64,000 nt of DNA from Hofstenia miamia (GCA_004352715.1 SCFE01000042.1:1837757-1901756), one strand, 5' to 3'. Positions 45,000-56,579 are shown, numbered from the stretch's first letter. Made by a program: numbers and translations. The notes: generated by a model not told the origin, from the letters alone.

Positions 45000-46540
45000 G
45001 CTACTGATGGTGTTTCCTCACTGCCCTTTAATTGGCTTTGAGTACTTGTAGATGCTATTTCCTCTTTGCCCTTTAATTGGCATTGAGTACTACTGGATGT
45101 CAAAGGGGAGTGTGCATAATTTGGTATTTCCAACCTCACGCCCTTTAATTGGCGATCAGTATCTTGTCGATGGCCCTCATTTACCTGCCTGCCCGTTATT
45201 TGACATTTGGTAGAGGGTGATTTCTCCTTTATTGTCTCCATCCTCATACCCTTTATTCAGTAATCAGATTGAGGAGACCTCCTTCTTATTCTTCTTCTTT
45301 TGTTTGTTGATGTCATATGCTCCGTCGTCATACCCTTTAATTGGTAATCNTATTACTCTCGTTTTATTTTTCTTGGCTATTTTTAGAGTTTCTTCTATAT
45401 TAGACTGAAGCCTCTTTGATGCCATTTCGGTATCTTTTACAAAATATACTATCGTTAGATGCTTTTTGTCCAAGTTTACTTGTTCACATTCAGATATATT
45501 CCTTTCTCTATTTTTTGTTAGCTTCTGCATGCCTTTCATAGTGAACTGTTCATCGAATATAATGTGGACTGTGCTTTTAAAATACGGTCTATTGAATTGC
45601 TCTTTCATGTCCCCTGTGTATGCTATTATTGTGTTGCATGTGGGATGGTTCTTTTTGTCAATCACTATCGGAATTGCATAGCTTTCATTTTCTTTGGTGG
45701 ACGTGCTACTTCTTATCAATCTTTTGGTTTCCGGCGACAAATTATTGTATGAGTTATATCTCATCTTCCTGTTTGCTATAAAATAGGGGTGAATTCGTTC
45801 TTTCTCTATTTTTGTCATGTGACTCTCTCTTTCTTCTGATCGCGATGATTTCATTGTAGTTGATGTTTGCCGGTATGAAAATATTCCTGAGCTTGTTGTC
45901 GTGGGGAGTGAACTTGTTGATGGTATCTGCAATGTATCCATATCTGAGTCATCACTTATTGGCTGCATTCCCCAACTTTCCATAGCTACTGATTTTGTTT
46001 CCTTGCTGCCCTTTAATTGGCTTTGAGTACTTGTAGATGCTATTTCCTCTTTGCCCTTTAATTGGCATTGAGTACTGCTGGATGTTGAAGGGGAGTGTGC
46101 ATAATTTGGTATTTCCAACCTCACGCCCTTTAATTGGCGATCAGTATCTTGTTGATGGCCCTCATTTACCAGCCTGCCTGTTATTTGACATTTTGTAGAG
46201 GGTGATTTCTCCTTTATCATCTCCATCCTCATACCCTTTATTCGGTAATCAGATTGAGGAGACCTCCTTCTTATTTTTCTTCTTTTGTTCGTCAGTGTCA
46301 TATGCTCCATCGTCATACCCTTTAATTGGTAATCAGACTGTGGAGCTCTTCTTCTCACTCTCTGTCTCTTGTTACTAGGCAGTGAATTCTCCATCGTCAT
46401 GCCCTTTAATTGGCAATCAGATTGCAGAGACCTAGTTTTACTGGTGGAGCTCGTCAATGTTTCCTCTGTCCTCACGTCCTTTATTTGACGATCAGATTGC
46501 GGGGTTCTCTTCCTTCTCACTCTTCTTGATTTCATTGGTG
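45000..46540 (-). repeat. R5 QLKG repeat array
   Basis: Translated repeats: QSDRQIKDV, QSDCQLKGM, QSDYQLKGM, QSDYRIKGM, TKCQITGR, DTDRQLKGV, STQCQLKGK, STQSQLKGS. The first units are preceded by KRQRVRRR or KRRKIRRR, so each is about 25-33 residues. DNA units carry ccctttaattgg. It lies at the N terminus of ORF3. Confidence 0.8.
45351..46334. other. Diverged second copy of 44416-45349
   Basis: Follows the N at 45350. It is the same region but with many substitutions and an extra about 50 bp (SPETKRL region) lacking in the first. It is likely another allele or another genomic copy joined here. Confidence 0.75.
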
Positions 46541-46682
46541 ATCATTGTTGTGTCCATTTCATGTTTCCTAAATTCAGTTACTAAATTAATATCCCATATC
46601 TCAGGGTCATATTTTGTTTTATTTCTCACTGCCCTCTGGGGCATTATTCTTCTTTCAAGTTCCAGTACCCCTTTCTCTGGTN

Positions 46683-46980
46683 GTGAATTCTCCATCGTCA
46701 TGCCCTTTAATTGGCAATCAGATTGCAGAGACCTAGTTTTACTGGTGGAGCTCGTCAATGTTTCCTCTGTCCTCACGTCCTTTATTTGACAATCTGATTG
46801 TGGGGTTCTCTTCCTTCTCACTCTTCTTGATTTCATCAGTGATCGTTGTGGTGTCAGTTTCATGTTTCCTAAATTCAGTTACTAAATTAATATCCCATAT
46901 CTTGGGGTCATATTTTGTTTTATTTCTCACTGCCCTCTGGGGCATTATTCTTCTTTCGAGTTCTGGTTCCCCTTTCTAGG
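46683..46980. other. Diverged second copy of 46383-46681
   Basis: After the N at 46682, the same pol-ORF3 junction appears again with about ten differences. One copy contains the P-stop-K at the IN end, the other PEKG. Confidence 0.7.
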
Positions 46981-48118
46981 GTCTATATTCATCCTGGAAT
47001 TCTTCTTCATGCACACTGTCCAAATCATCCATTTCAGCATATGTGCCATCATCAACCTGTATGATTGTAAATTCTGCATTTTTATCAAGAGTCACTTGTT
47101 CTATATTTACTGTTGCTCGTTTTAAGTTTTGAAAATGTAATATTCTTCCGTCATTCAATTTATAGTTATTATTGGGTAGTGTTTGTGTGATTGTGAATGG
47201 CCCTGACCACTGTGATTTAAGTTTTCTCACTTGATTCACGTCTTATGTTCGCATTAGAGTGTATGCATAAACCTTATCCCCTACCCTGTGTATTTCACCG
47301 TATATATTCTTGTTGAAGTTTCTTTCTTGCCTTATCGCCGATTTCTTCGTGTTGTGACACATGGCTTCATGGATTCCAGTTATTTGATCTTTAATCTTCC
47401 TTATGTAATCGTTATCTGGCTTTTCGGAGTACGTGTGATATTGCATTGATAACAGCGTTGCTGCTTCTCTACCATACATAGCCTTATACTGCGTCATCCC
47501 CATTGTTGAGTGTACCAATATGTTATAGAAATATTCGACTATTTCCAATATTTCTCTCCAATCTCTGCCTCTGATTCTTGAAGTTAATACTCTTATTAAT
47601 TTAATCATTGTTCTATTTAATCTTTCCACTGCCCCATTCACTTGTGGGTGATACGCCATTGTCTTTTCAGTTAGTATTTCCATCAGTTTAGTCATCTCTT
47701 CAAATAGTTTACTTTCAAACTGTACACCCCTATCTGATATTATTGTTTGCATTGGTCAGAACTTTAGAATCCATTCTTTCATGATCTTGTAAGCTACTAC
47801 TCTTGCCATTGTTGAATCTAATGGTATCATTTGAGCATATTTCGTAAAATTATCGACTAAGACCAATATATACTGATAGCTCTCGTCATCTTGAGATAAT
47901 TTCTCTAGATCTACATGGACAATTTCGTTGGGTGCTGTTGAAATAATTTTTTCAAGCAGCGCAGTTTGTACTGGAAAACGGCTCTTATTATTTATGAGAC
48001 ATGTATTGCATTTATTAATGACATCTTCTACCATTCTTTTAATACTCATTGTTATGAACTGGGCATTAAAGGTATTTTCTGTCTGTATTATGCCCAAATG
48101 TCCATTCTCATGTATCTT
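46739..48118 (-). pseudogene. R5 integrase
   Basis: Zinc domain HENGHLGIIQTENTF and CNTCLINNKSRFP (48097-47960). Core with HVDLEKLSQDDESYQY (first Asp), ISDRGVQFES (second Asp intact) and YHPQVNGAVERLNRT (Glu intact), so all three catalytic residues remain. The C-terminal domain has SGPFTITQTLPNN. Stops: TGA at 48118 (RELV-stop-KIHE), TGA at about 47755 (KF-stop-P), TAA near 47240 and TAG near 46976. The first two sit where relatives have Arg. The frame ends at 46739 after overlapping ORF3 by 125 nt. Confidence 0.85.
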
Positions 48119-49621
48119 TCAAACTAATTCCCTTTTATAATATTCGGGGATTGCTATTCTCAGCGTTTTTCCCTCTATATACAACAGTCCATTTCTATTT
48201 AATTTCCACTTATATCTTTGGAAGTAACTCTTGGCTTCCTTTCCCAACGTCCAACTGTCATCATCCATTTTGTCTCGTATATCTCTCAAAATTATGTTGG
48301 TTTTCTGTTTTTCAATTATGTCTTTTTTGGATATTTTTTCCTTAATTATTATTGGCATAATTGCATTTCCTTTCTTATCCATATTAATATCAGGTAGTTC
48401 GGCATACTCGTTGTGCGACATGAACTGAAATTGTTTCTTTTCACCATCCACTTTTTCCAAATCTCTTTGATATTCTGGAAACGCTGTCCAAAAATCTGCA
48501 TTTTTATGTAACGTTCCTTTCCGATGTTCTATTGCAAATCTAAACTCATTTAAATATTCAATCCATCTTGATACAATTGACGATTTGTCACCCGAAAACT
48601 TTTTAAGCCATGCTAATCCACTATTATCAGTTCTCACTTTAAAGGTTTGCCCTGTTAAGAAATAACGAAATTTCTTTATACTTTTGACTAGTGCCAACAT
48701 TTCCAATTTCGTTGAGCCATAATTTTCTTTACTTTGTTTCAGTTTACAAATGAAGAACTGTATAGGCACTTCTTTGCCATCCTTTATCTGACCTAGGCAT
48801 GCTCCTATTGCAATGTTACTCGAATTGCAATCAAGGATGAATTCCTTGTCATAATCGGGTGTATTCAGTGATGGCATCCTGCTCAATTCATTTTTTATGT
48901 TATCTAATTGATCTTGTTCTTGCCATGTCCACTTGAAGATTTTGTTCTTTTTAAGCAATTCTGTCATTTTACCAGTTTTATGAGCCACATTAGGTATAAA
49001 TGAACCATAGTAATTAATAAAACCCATAATGTGCTGTAAATCCTTTTTAGTTTTCGGACTACTAATATTTTGAATCATCTCCTTCACATTATTTTTCATC
49101 CGTATTTCTCCTTTTGCGAATTTGTCTCCCCAGAAATACTACTTGTTCTTTTAGAATTTCGCATTTTTTCCCATTCACACATAGACCTGACCTATACAAG
49201 AAATTCAATGTTCTGTCCAACTTTTCAAAGTGCTCTTCAATTGTATCACTTGCTATCAATATGTCGTCTATATATGAGCTGATTCCCTTTTCAATTTGTT
49301 TATTATTCTGTTTCAGAACTTTTGTTACATATCTTTGAAACATAGCCAGGGCATTACATAATCCGAAAGCCATATACATCCACTCAAACAGTCCATATGG
49401 CGTTATAAATGCTGTTTTTTCTATATCCGTAGGCTCCATTGCCACCTGCCAGTATGCTTTACAAAGATCTATACATGTGTAATATTTATTCTTGCTGGCT
49501 TTGTATATAATGTCTTCTATCCTCAGGAGTGGATAGGCGTCTTTCTTTGTAACATCATTAAGTTTCCGGAAGTCTATACAGAGTCTATATTGCTTTACAA
49601 AGACCATTGGCGCAGCATATG
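48119..49621 (-). pseudogene. R5 RT and RNase H
   Basis: 49621-49089: CIDLCKAYWQ with the first palm Asp, AFGLCNALAMFQRYV, and SSYIDDILIAS with YIDD intact. 49099-48119 is one 326-codon frame with MGFINYYGSFIPN, ILDCNSSNIAIG, YGSTKLEMLAL, VRTDNSGLAWLKKF and HRKGTLHKNADFWTAF, i.e. RT connection and RNase H. One frame change near 49095 joins them. The RT N terminus is in the gap. Confidence 0.85.
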
Positions 49622-50621
49622 NNNNNNNNNNNNNNNNNNNNNNNNNNNNNNNNNNNNNNNNNNNNNNNNNNNNNNNNNNNNNNNNNNNNNNNNNNNNNNN
49701 NNNNNNNNNNNNNNNNNNNNNNNNNNNNNNNNNNNNNNNNNNNNNNNNNNNNNNNNNNNNNNNNNNNNNNNNNNNNNNNNNNNNNNNNNNNNNNNNNNNN
49801 NNNNNNNNNNNNNNNNNNNNNNNNNNNNNNNNNNNNNNNNNNNNNNNNNNNNNNNNNNNNNNNNNNNNNNNNNNNNNNNNNNNNNNNNNNNNNNNNNNNN
49901 NNNNNNNNNNNNNNNNNNNNNNNNNNNNNNNNNNNNNNNNNNNNNNNNNNNNNNNNNNNNNNNNNNNNNNNNNNNNNNNNNNNNNNNNNNNNNNNNNNNN
50001 NNNNNNNNNNNNNNNNNNNNNNNNNNNNNNNNNNNNNNNNNNNNNNNNNNNNNNNNNNNNNNNNNNNNNNNNNNNNNNNNNNNNNNNNNNNNNNNNNNNN
50101 NNNNNNNNNNNNNNNNNNNNNNNNNNNNNNNNNNNNNNNNNNNNNNNNNNNNNNNNNNNNNNNNNNNNNNNNNNNNNNNNNNNNNNNNNNNNNNNNNNNN
50201 NNNNNNNNNNNNNNNNNNNNNNNNNNNNNNNNNNNNNNNNNNNNNNNNNNNNNNNNNNNNNNNNNNNNNNNNNNNNNNNNNNNNNNNNNNNNNNNNNNNN
50301 NNNNNNNNNNNNNNNNNNNNNNNNNNNNNNNNNNNNNNNNNNNNNNNNNNNNNNNNNNNNNNNNNNNNNNNNNNNNNNNNNNNNNNNNNNNNNNNNNNNN
50401 NNNNNNNNNNNNNNNNNNNNNNNNNNNNNNNNNNNNNNNNNNNNNNNNNNNNNNNNNNNNNNNNNNNNNNNNNNNNNNNNNNNNNNNNNNNNNNNNNNNN
50501 NNNNNNNNNNNNNNNNNNNNNNNNNNNNNNNNNNNNNNNNNNNNNNNNNNNNNNNNNNNNNNNNNNNNNNNNNNNNNNNNNNNNNNNNNNNNNNNNNNNN
50601 NNNNNNNNNNNNNNNNNNNNN
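49622..50621. other. Assembly gap of exactly 1000 N
   Basis: Round-number placeholder; the same size as 20885-21884 and 23251-24250. Order and orientation across it are not assured. Confidence 0.95.
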
Positions 50622-52506
50622 CAAGAAAGATATACAAAGGATAATGGGATTCTTCAATTATTACAGCACTTTCATTCAGAACATAGCCAGTAAAACAGTG
50701 AAGATGACTAGACTAATGAGAAAATCAGTACCATTTTTATGGACCTGCCAGGAGCAAGAGGAGTTGGATAACATCAAGGAAGAATTGGCTAAATTACCAT
50801 CCCTCAACACACCAGACTATAATGACCAGTTCATACTGGATTGCGATGCAAGTAAGGTGGCAATCTGGGCCACACTAGGACAAATAAAAAATGGAAAAGA
50901 GGTCCCCATTCAATTCTTCAGTCACAAGCTAAGAGCAATCAAGGAAAATTACGGATTGATCAAGAGCATCAAGAAATTCAGACATTTCCAGATTAGAAGA
51001 GAATTCAGAATGCACAACAGACAACAGCAGACTGGCATGGTTAAAAAAGTTTTCTGGAGAAAAGTCCAGAATAGTGTCATGATTGATTGAATATTTGAAC
51101 GAATTTACATTCTCAATTGATTGAATATTTGAACGAATTTACATTCTCAATTGAGCACAGGAAAGGCACCCTACACAACAATGCAGAGTTTTAGACGTCA
51201 CTAACAGAGTATCAGAGAGATGCAGCAAAACTGGATGGAGAGAAAAAACAGTTTCAACTTTTGAATATGAGGGACTGCTGGAAATAAACGTGGACAAAAA
51301 GGCCAGGCTGTTCTACCAATACTGATGAGGGAGGAAATATCTGAACAGGAAATAGTGAACAAACAAAGAGATGACATAATCCTCAGTGAAATCATCAAAA
51401 AGATAAGAAAACCCCAAACACTATTAAATTAATGGCAGGATATTACGAGCATTACAAGTGGAAGATAAACAAAAATGGATTATTATATGTTGAAGCCAGT
51501 AACAACAGGATCATGATACCAGAATACTTTAAAAGGGAATTGATAAGAAAAAAACACAAGAAGGGCCACTTGGAAATCACACAAACAGAAAAAACCTTAA
51601 ATGCAAGATTCATAACAACAGCTGTGAGGAAACCATGGAGGACAAAATTAATAAGTGCACAACATGCCTATTACACAATAAACAACATTTTCCAACACAA
51701 AGGGCACCACTGGAGAAAATTATTGCAACACAACCAAATGAGATATTCCACATAGATCTGGAAATGATGTCAAAGGACGCAGAAGGTTATCAATATCTAC
51801 TAGTAATGGTAGACAATTTCACCAAATAGGCAAGGATGATCCCAATGAAGGACATGACAGCAGAAACCACAGCAGAATTAGTATTGAAGGAATGGATTCT
51901 ATTAATTGGGCTGATGGAAACAATAATAACAGACAAGGGCTCTCAATTTGAGAGCAGACTTTTTCAAGAGATGGGAAAGTCCTGGAAATAGCAAGCAAAC
52001 AAACAACAGCATACCACCCACAGGCCAACAGAGCAGCTGAGCAACTCAATTGAACACTGATCAAATTAGGATGGCAACATCAAGAATAGGTAGAAATAAA
52101 TGGAGAGAAGTCATTGAGATAGTTGAATACTATAATAACACGTCAGTAAATGCAACAACAGGAGTCACACCATTTAAGGCAATGTTCAGACAAGAGGCAA
52201 CAACTCTGTTATTAATGCAAAATACCACCTACAGCAAAAGTTTGAACAACAAATACATAAATCAACTAAGAAAGCAGATTACAGGGATCCATGAAATGAT
52301 GTATCATAATATAAAGAAATCAGCAGTGAGACAACAACACAACTATAATAAAAAAATTTACAGGCACACACATAAGGTAGGAGATAAAGTATATGCTTTC
52401 ACACGAATGAAACTCACAGACACAAACCAAGTCTAGAAACTAAAAACAGTATGGTCAGGCCCTTACACAATAACACAGACTCTACCAAACAATGCATACA
52501 TGCTAG
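50622..52506 (+). pseudogene. R6: plus-strand pol fragment
   Basis: RT thumb (IMGFFNYYSTFIQN), RNase H (ILDCDASKVAIW), connection (AKLDGEKKQF), zinc domain of integrase, core with HIDLEMMSKDAEGYQY (first Asp), ITDKGSQFES (second Asp intact) and a damaged Glu region (RAAEQLN), then TPFKAMF and the C-terminal domain to TQTLPNNAYML, where R7 starts. Frames are broken several times (TAG after DNFTK near 51829). A 40-bp repetition of the SIDYLNEFTFSIEH region lies at 51080-51155. Opposite in orientation to all pol copies except N1. Confidence 0.8.
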
Positions 52507-53628
52507 TGTAACATCCTCTACCAGGCGTCATTACTGATTATCTCTTGTTACTGTATAACACTAGTCGTATATCTGCAGGTAGGGATTTATGTATTGCATA
52601 CTGCTTGGCTGTTATTTCTGTTAACATAAAGTAAACCATTCACTATTTAGGTGATGAAGCCATACAGTAAATTATCCAATGATCAATGATGGGCATCCGC
52701 CAGAAGCTGATCTCCACATCCAGTTTCACCACTTCAATGATCCATCTCATTGGGTGCCACACCTCAGCTCATTGATACAGTTTATGTGTACCCTATTCTA
52801 GCTCAGAGCATACTCAAGACACAATTTGACTTAAACTCTGCTTTTTTAAAGGGTTCTATCTATTCACAACCTGACTTGTTACTAGCTGCTCATTTAATAT
52901 TAAATGTAGCCATTACTGAAATATATTGGCATTTCTTTAAATACATTAGTTTTGAGCAACTTCCTAACTTACATTTATCATTTAATACATGTATGGTCGC
53001 TTTATTGGTCATTTATTAGTCATTAATTTGGATCTAAAATAATATTAATATATTTCCTAGGATTTGGTCAGCCAACTGTTTGTCAACAGTTAATTATTTT
53101 TGTGCATGTAGTAAGTGATCACTAGTCAGCTAATCAAGAGAAAACCCCTACACCTAACTTAAGTGCACTTTCATAGTCTGGCACAGGGACCCTAGAATTG
53201 TTTTCTGTGATGGATCCAGACCACTACTAAACACCACTTGATTAGCTTGACATTGTATTAAATATTCAAACCATTATAGTAGAACAAAATAAGAAATCTG
53301 AATAAAATTCTTTTCAACTTCTTACAATGTTTTGAATCTATTTATAGTAAATTCAGAAAAGTACCTGTTGATTCAAATTTAAACTTTTCATCTGCTGAGA
53401 TGGCGGCTAAAAGTGATTTCACCCCCTTGTTTTATCAAAAGTATTTTTATCAACCAATACTAATCTCTCTTTTTTGACACATGTTATTTCTTGGTTGCAT
53501 AATACAAATAAATCTAAATTAATCTAATTGATCTAAATACAATATTTCTAATCATTGTTTCTTTGATCTCATTTCCATTCTGCTCAACATTCTCAGCTTA
53601 TTTTTGATTTATCTTGGATGATGCTACA
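52507..53628 (-). repeat. R7 3' LTR
   Basis: 1122 bp, complete. Minus-strand ends TGTAGCATCATCC and GGATGTTACA. It is the reference copy for the B type, with a TATA box at 53338-53347. Confidence 0.9.
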
Positions 53629-53641
53629 TGCCCTCCTCAGC
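53629..53641 (-). promoter_or_regulatory. R7 polypurine tract
   Basis: GCTGAGGAGGGCA on the minus strand abuts the LTR and codes for the ORF3 C terminus. Confidence 0.65.
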
Positions 53642-56579
53642 TTGCATTATTTTTAGCCCAGCTCACTCTCCATGCACCAAAGTGTCTGCCTTCCAGATTA
53701 TCAATTCAGCCTGTTGATCAGCCCATGTGGTTTTTTAAAATTCGTCTTGTTTTGTCATCTTTAAGACCGCCTCTCTTTCAGTTGTTACTGTATTAGCGTA
53801 CTTTAGGAATTTCATTTCTTGAATGTCCTCTGCTATCAGTGTACTCTCTCATAGTTAATTTATTTTCTTTGAGAATATTTTGTAGTATTTCTGGTATAGT
53901 TGTATCCCTTTATTTCCTATCATCAATGTCATCTGTGCGTCAGCCCTGTTCATATGGGCTAAATCTTCCCTGATCTGATTGTCTGGGTAGAATATGAATA
54001 CTTTTCTTAAACTGTGGGTGTTCACTATGTCTTTATAAAAGAAGCTAATGTTGTCTCTTACTTCTTCCTTGGTTATGTTGTTGGGATCATTCTTATTGAT
54101 CTGCATCATCATGACAATTTCAACACTTTTTGTGACATCATAGTAGTGATACTTCCTCTCCCAGATGTCTGTCCATACAATGTCATTTACCCCAGAGAAT
54201 AGCATTATTGATTTTGCAGTTCAGCTTTCTATTTCTTTCCTAAGATCTTGTAGTTTTATGTTAATGGGTCTCCCTTGTGTATACAGTTGGTATGGTGTTA
54301 TTGTGCCTTCAATGTAGACCCTCTCTCAGTTATCATTTCTTAGCATTATTTCTTTCAACTTTTTATAGTTGTCACGTTCTATTATTGCTTATTTGTATTC
54401 ATGAAGAAATGTTTTCACAACTTTGACTTCTTTTGGTAATCTCCATCATGGGAAGACCATTGGTATCATGATAGTCTCTGGTGGTGTGCAGATAAGGATC
54501 TTTGTTTCTATTTACCTTTCAATGTGTGGATATGAACCTTCCATTGTTGGTGCTGTTGCTAAGCCTATTGTAGTGGGGTAGTTCATTTTTGCTTCCAGGA
54601 TGGTGTTCCAGAATGCTTGTGTCAGTCCCCTTCTACTTGGTTTTAATTGTATTTCTTCTTTGATGTCTATTCTTGCTGTGATACATTCAACATCTACTGC
54701 TAATTGATTGTATGGCTTCAGTAGTTCTTCTAGGTCTGTTTGTGGAAATGCTTCCATGAACATGAGCTTCATTGTTGCCATCATTTGTTGTTCTCTAATA
54801 TTCTGGAAGTTCCTCTTTTTGATATCTCTGGCTTCTCTGGTGACATTGATCTCAACTAAAAACTGTTCATCGTCAGTGGTATCCATTCTATTGTTCTTGC
54901 TGGGCTGATTTCTCCCACTTTTTCCATGTTTATCCTATCAATTGTCTGCTGAGTTTTCAGAGATAACAGTAGTTGTGAGGATGTTAACAACTTCTCTTCT
55001 TCCACCATTTCTACTTGGGTTTTCATGACCATCTTGCAGACCTCAACTGGTTCTGTTATTCATCCTTGTTTCATCATTTCCATGCTTTGTATGATTTTTG
55101 TGAATGTACACAGTGAGCTATCTCATTTGTATCTTTCCATTTTGTGGTCCTATTGTGTTAGTGGTTTCCTGATTTCTTCTGTGCTTGCTAATTTTTGTTT
55201 AATGATTTTTCTTGTCATTATCCACGGTTGATGTTCCATTTGTTTTGTTCATGTCTTGGATGTCACTCCCCACATATATTTCTTCATGGGTTCATCAAAT
55301 ATTGTAATTTCACTCAGACATATCCCTGTCTTGTTTGCTATCTCATTTATTGACAATTTTCCCATTGGACTCACATTTGTTATCATTTGGTTGAGTATCA
55401 TTTCCATCATTTGTACTGGCCTCTCTGATCTGTTTGTTAACATCAGCCTTCCAGTGTGCCCTTTTAGCAGCCAGTTTTTTGTTTGAATATTGATTGAGGC
55501 TATTGCTAGCTTATGTCAGATGTGCCACAAGATTGGAAGTTTCAGTTCTGCCTCTTCAGTTGTAAATATTGCCAATATCCAAGCCATTGTTCTATACCAT
55601 ATCTCTGGTGCATTTTTCTCTTCGAATATTAACTGTTTGAAATCTTTTTTTCATGTTTAGATCATAGGCTTTGTTCACCTCTGTTAGTGCTATCTCTACT
55701 GATTTGTGAAATTTTCATGACAGCGTCCCAATTTTTATTTCTGGCCACTTCTCCTCCACTTTTTGTTGCAATTTCATGTATTTCCATATCTTTTGGATCT
55801 GTTGTAAGTGCTCTTGTCATTGTGTCAAACTACATTTAATGAATAGTGTGTTGGCCTTCTCTTTGCCATCTGTGTCTGCTGTTAGCTTGATCATTTTTGT
55901 TTGTTTATAGAGGTCAATCACAATGCATGGATCTACCATTATTCTGTAGATTTGTGCCCAGTAGTCTATTTGTAGATTGAATCATATTAGTTCTGGGATT
56001 GTTGTGCTTCTTGGTGTTCTCTCCCAAGGGAAGATGTTTTCAGTTTGCATGCATGCTTTGCATAGGTGCTCAGGGATGTTTTTGTTTGTTGTCACTGTAA
56101 TGAGTACTACCTTCCTTTTCTGTACTTTTGCCATTCTTAATGTTTCATCAATCTTCTTTTCCAGGTTTTTTGTATATTCCTTTTGTTTCAATACATGTAT
56201 GATTGAGGTTTTCCTCATCCATGTTTATTTCTGGTATTTCTGCTATTTTGTCTTTGTACGCCATTATGGCTTGTGTCATTTCCAGTGTAAAATCATCATT
56301 GAATATGATGTGCACTGTGCTTTGCATATATGGTCTCTCCAGTGTTTTGTTCATCTCCTGTGGGTAGCTCATAATTAGATTTACTTTTGGTCTATTATTA
56401 GAATCAAGCACTATTGTTAGATTTTTCCCTTCCATCTTCATGACTTTCCATATATGTGCATTTGTGTTTGGGGATAGTTTTGTGAATGCATTGTAGTGCA
56501 TTCTCAATGTTCCAATAAAGTAGGGATAGAGAGTTTCTCCATCAATTTTAGACATCCGTTTCTCTCTCTCTCTCTAGAT

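Larger units (their letters stand above)
40447..46863 (-). pseudogene. R5 ORF3
   Basis: Best view of the third ORF. From the start MKLTPQRSLMKSRRVRRKR (46863): an Arg-rich QLKG array, an acidic Ser/Asp stretch (DDSDMDTLQIPSTSSLP), the block HPYFIANRKMRYNSYNNLSPETK, an alpha/beta-looking domain with LTIVYFVKDTE and a helix ending in KKNKTRVI, and the helical domain (44751-43603, 382 codons open) ending KKYMWGATS. Then a Lys/Glu connector (41917-41651) and the C-terminal module: motif I AVDIKC (about 41490-41510, E to K), motif II FSGINDIVW (about 40960-40985), motif III HTSRIDAIMTLMI (about 40705-40745), ending MVHGE at 40447. Subtracting the assembly duplicates, about 1200 codons. No membrane segment is visible. 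Confidence 0.75.
40292..49621 (-). mobile_element. R5: second-family LTR retrotransposon with ORF3
   Basis: Minus-strand element with LTR remnant, polypurine tract, ORF3, integrase, RNase H and most of RT before a 1000-N gap at 49622. Its proteins are about as far from R1 as different families, yet have the same order and the same ORF3. It has the longest open frames in the window. Several duplicated blocks (42146-42998, 43281-43899, 45351-46334, 46683-46980) inflate its length. Confidence 0.85.

Noticed and set aside
45000-46540. QLKG DNA repeats as a CRISPR array
   Set aside because: Units are degenerate, in coding frame, and lack constant spacing or unique spacers; the genome is eukaryotic.
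53930-54210. SGNH-hydrolase reading of the G-x-N-D motif in ORF3
   Set aside because: FSGVNDIVW resembles block III of SGNH enzymes, but no GDS block precedes it and no D-x-x-H block follows. The flanking DVEC and H-x4-D motifs fit a DEDDh nuclease better. Not fully excluded.
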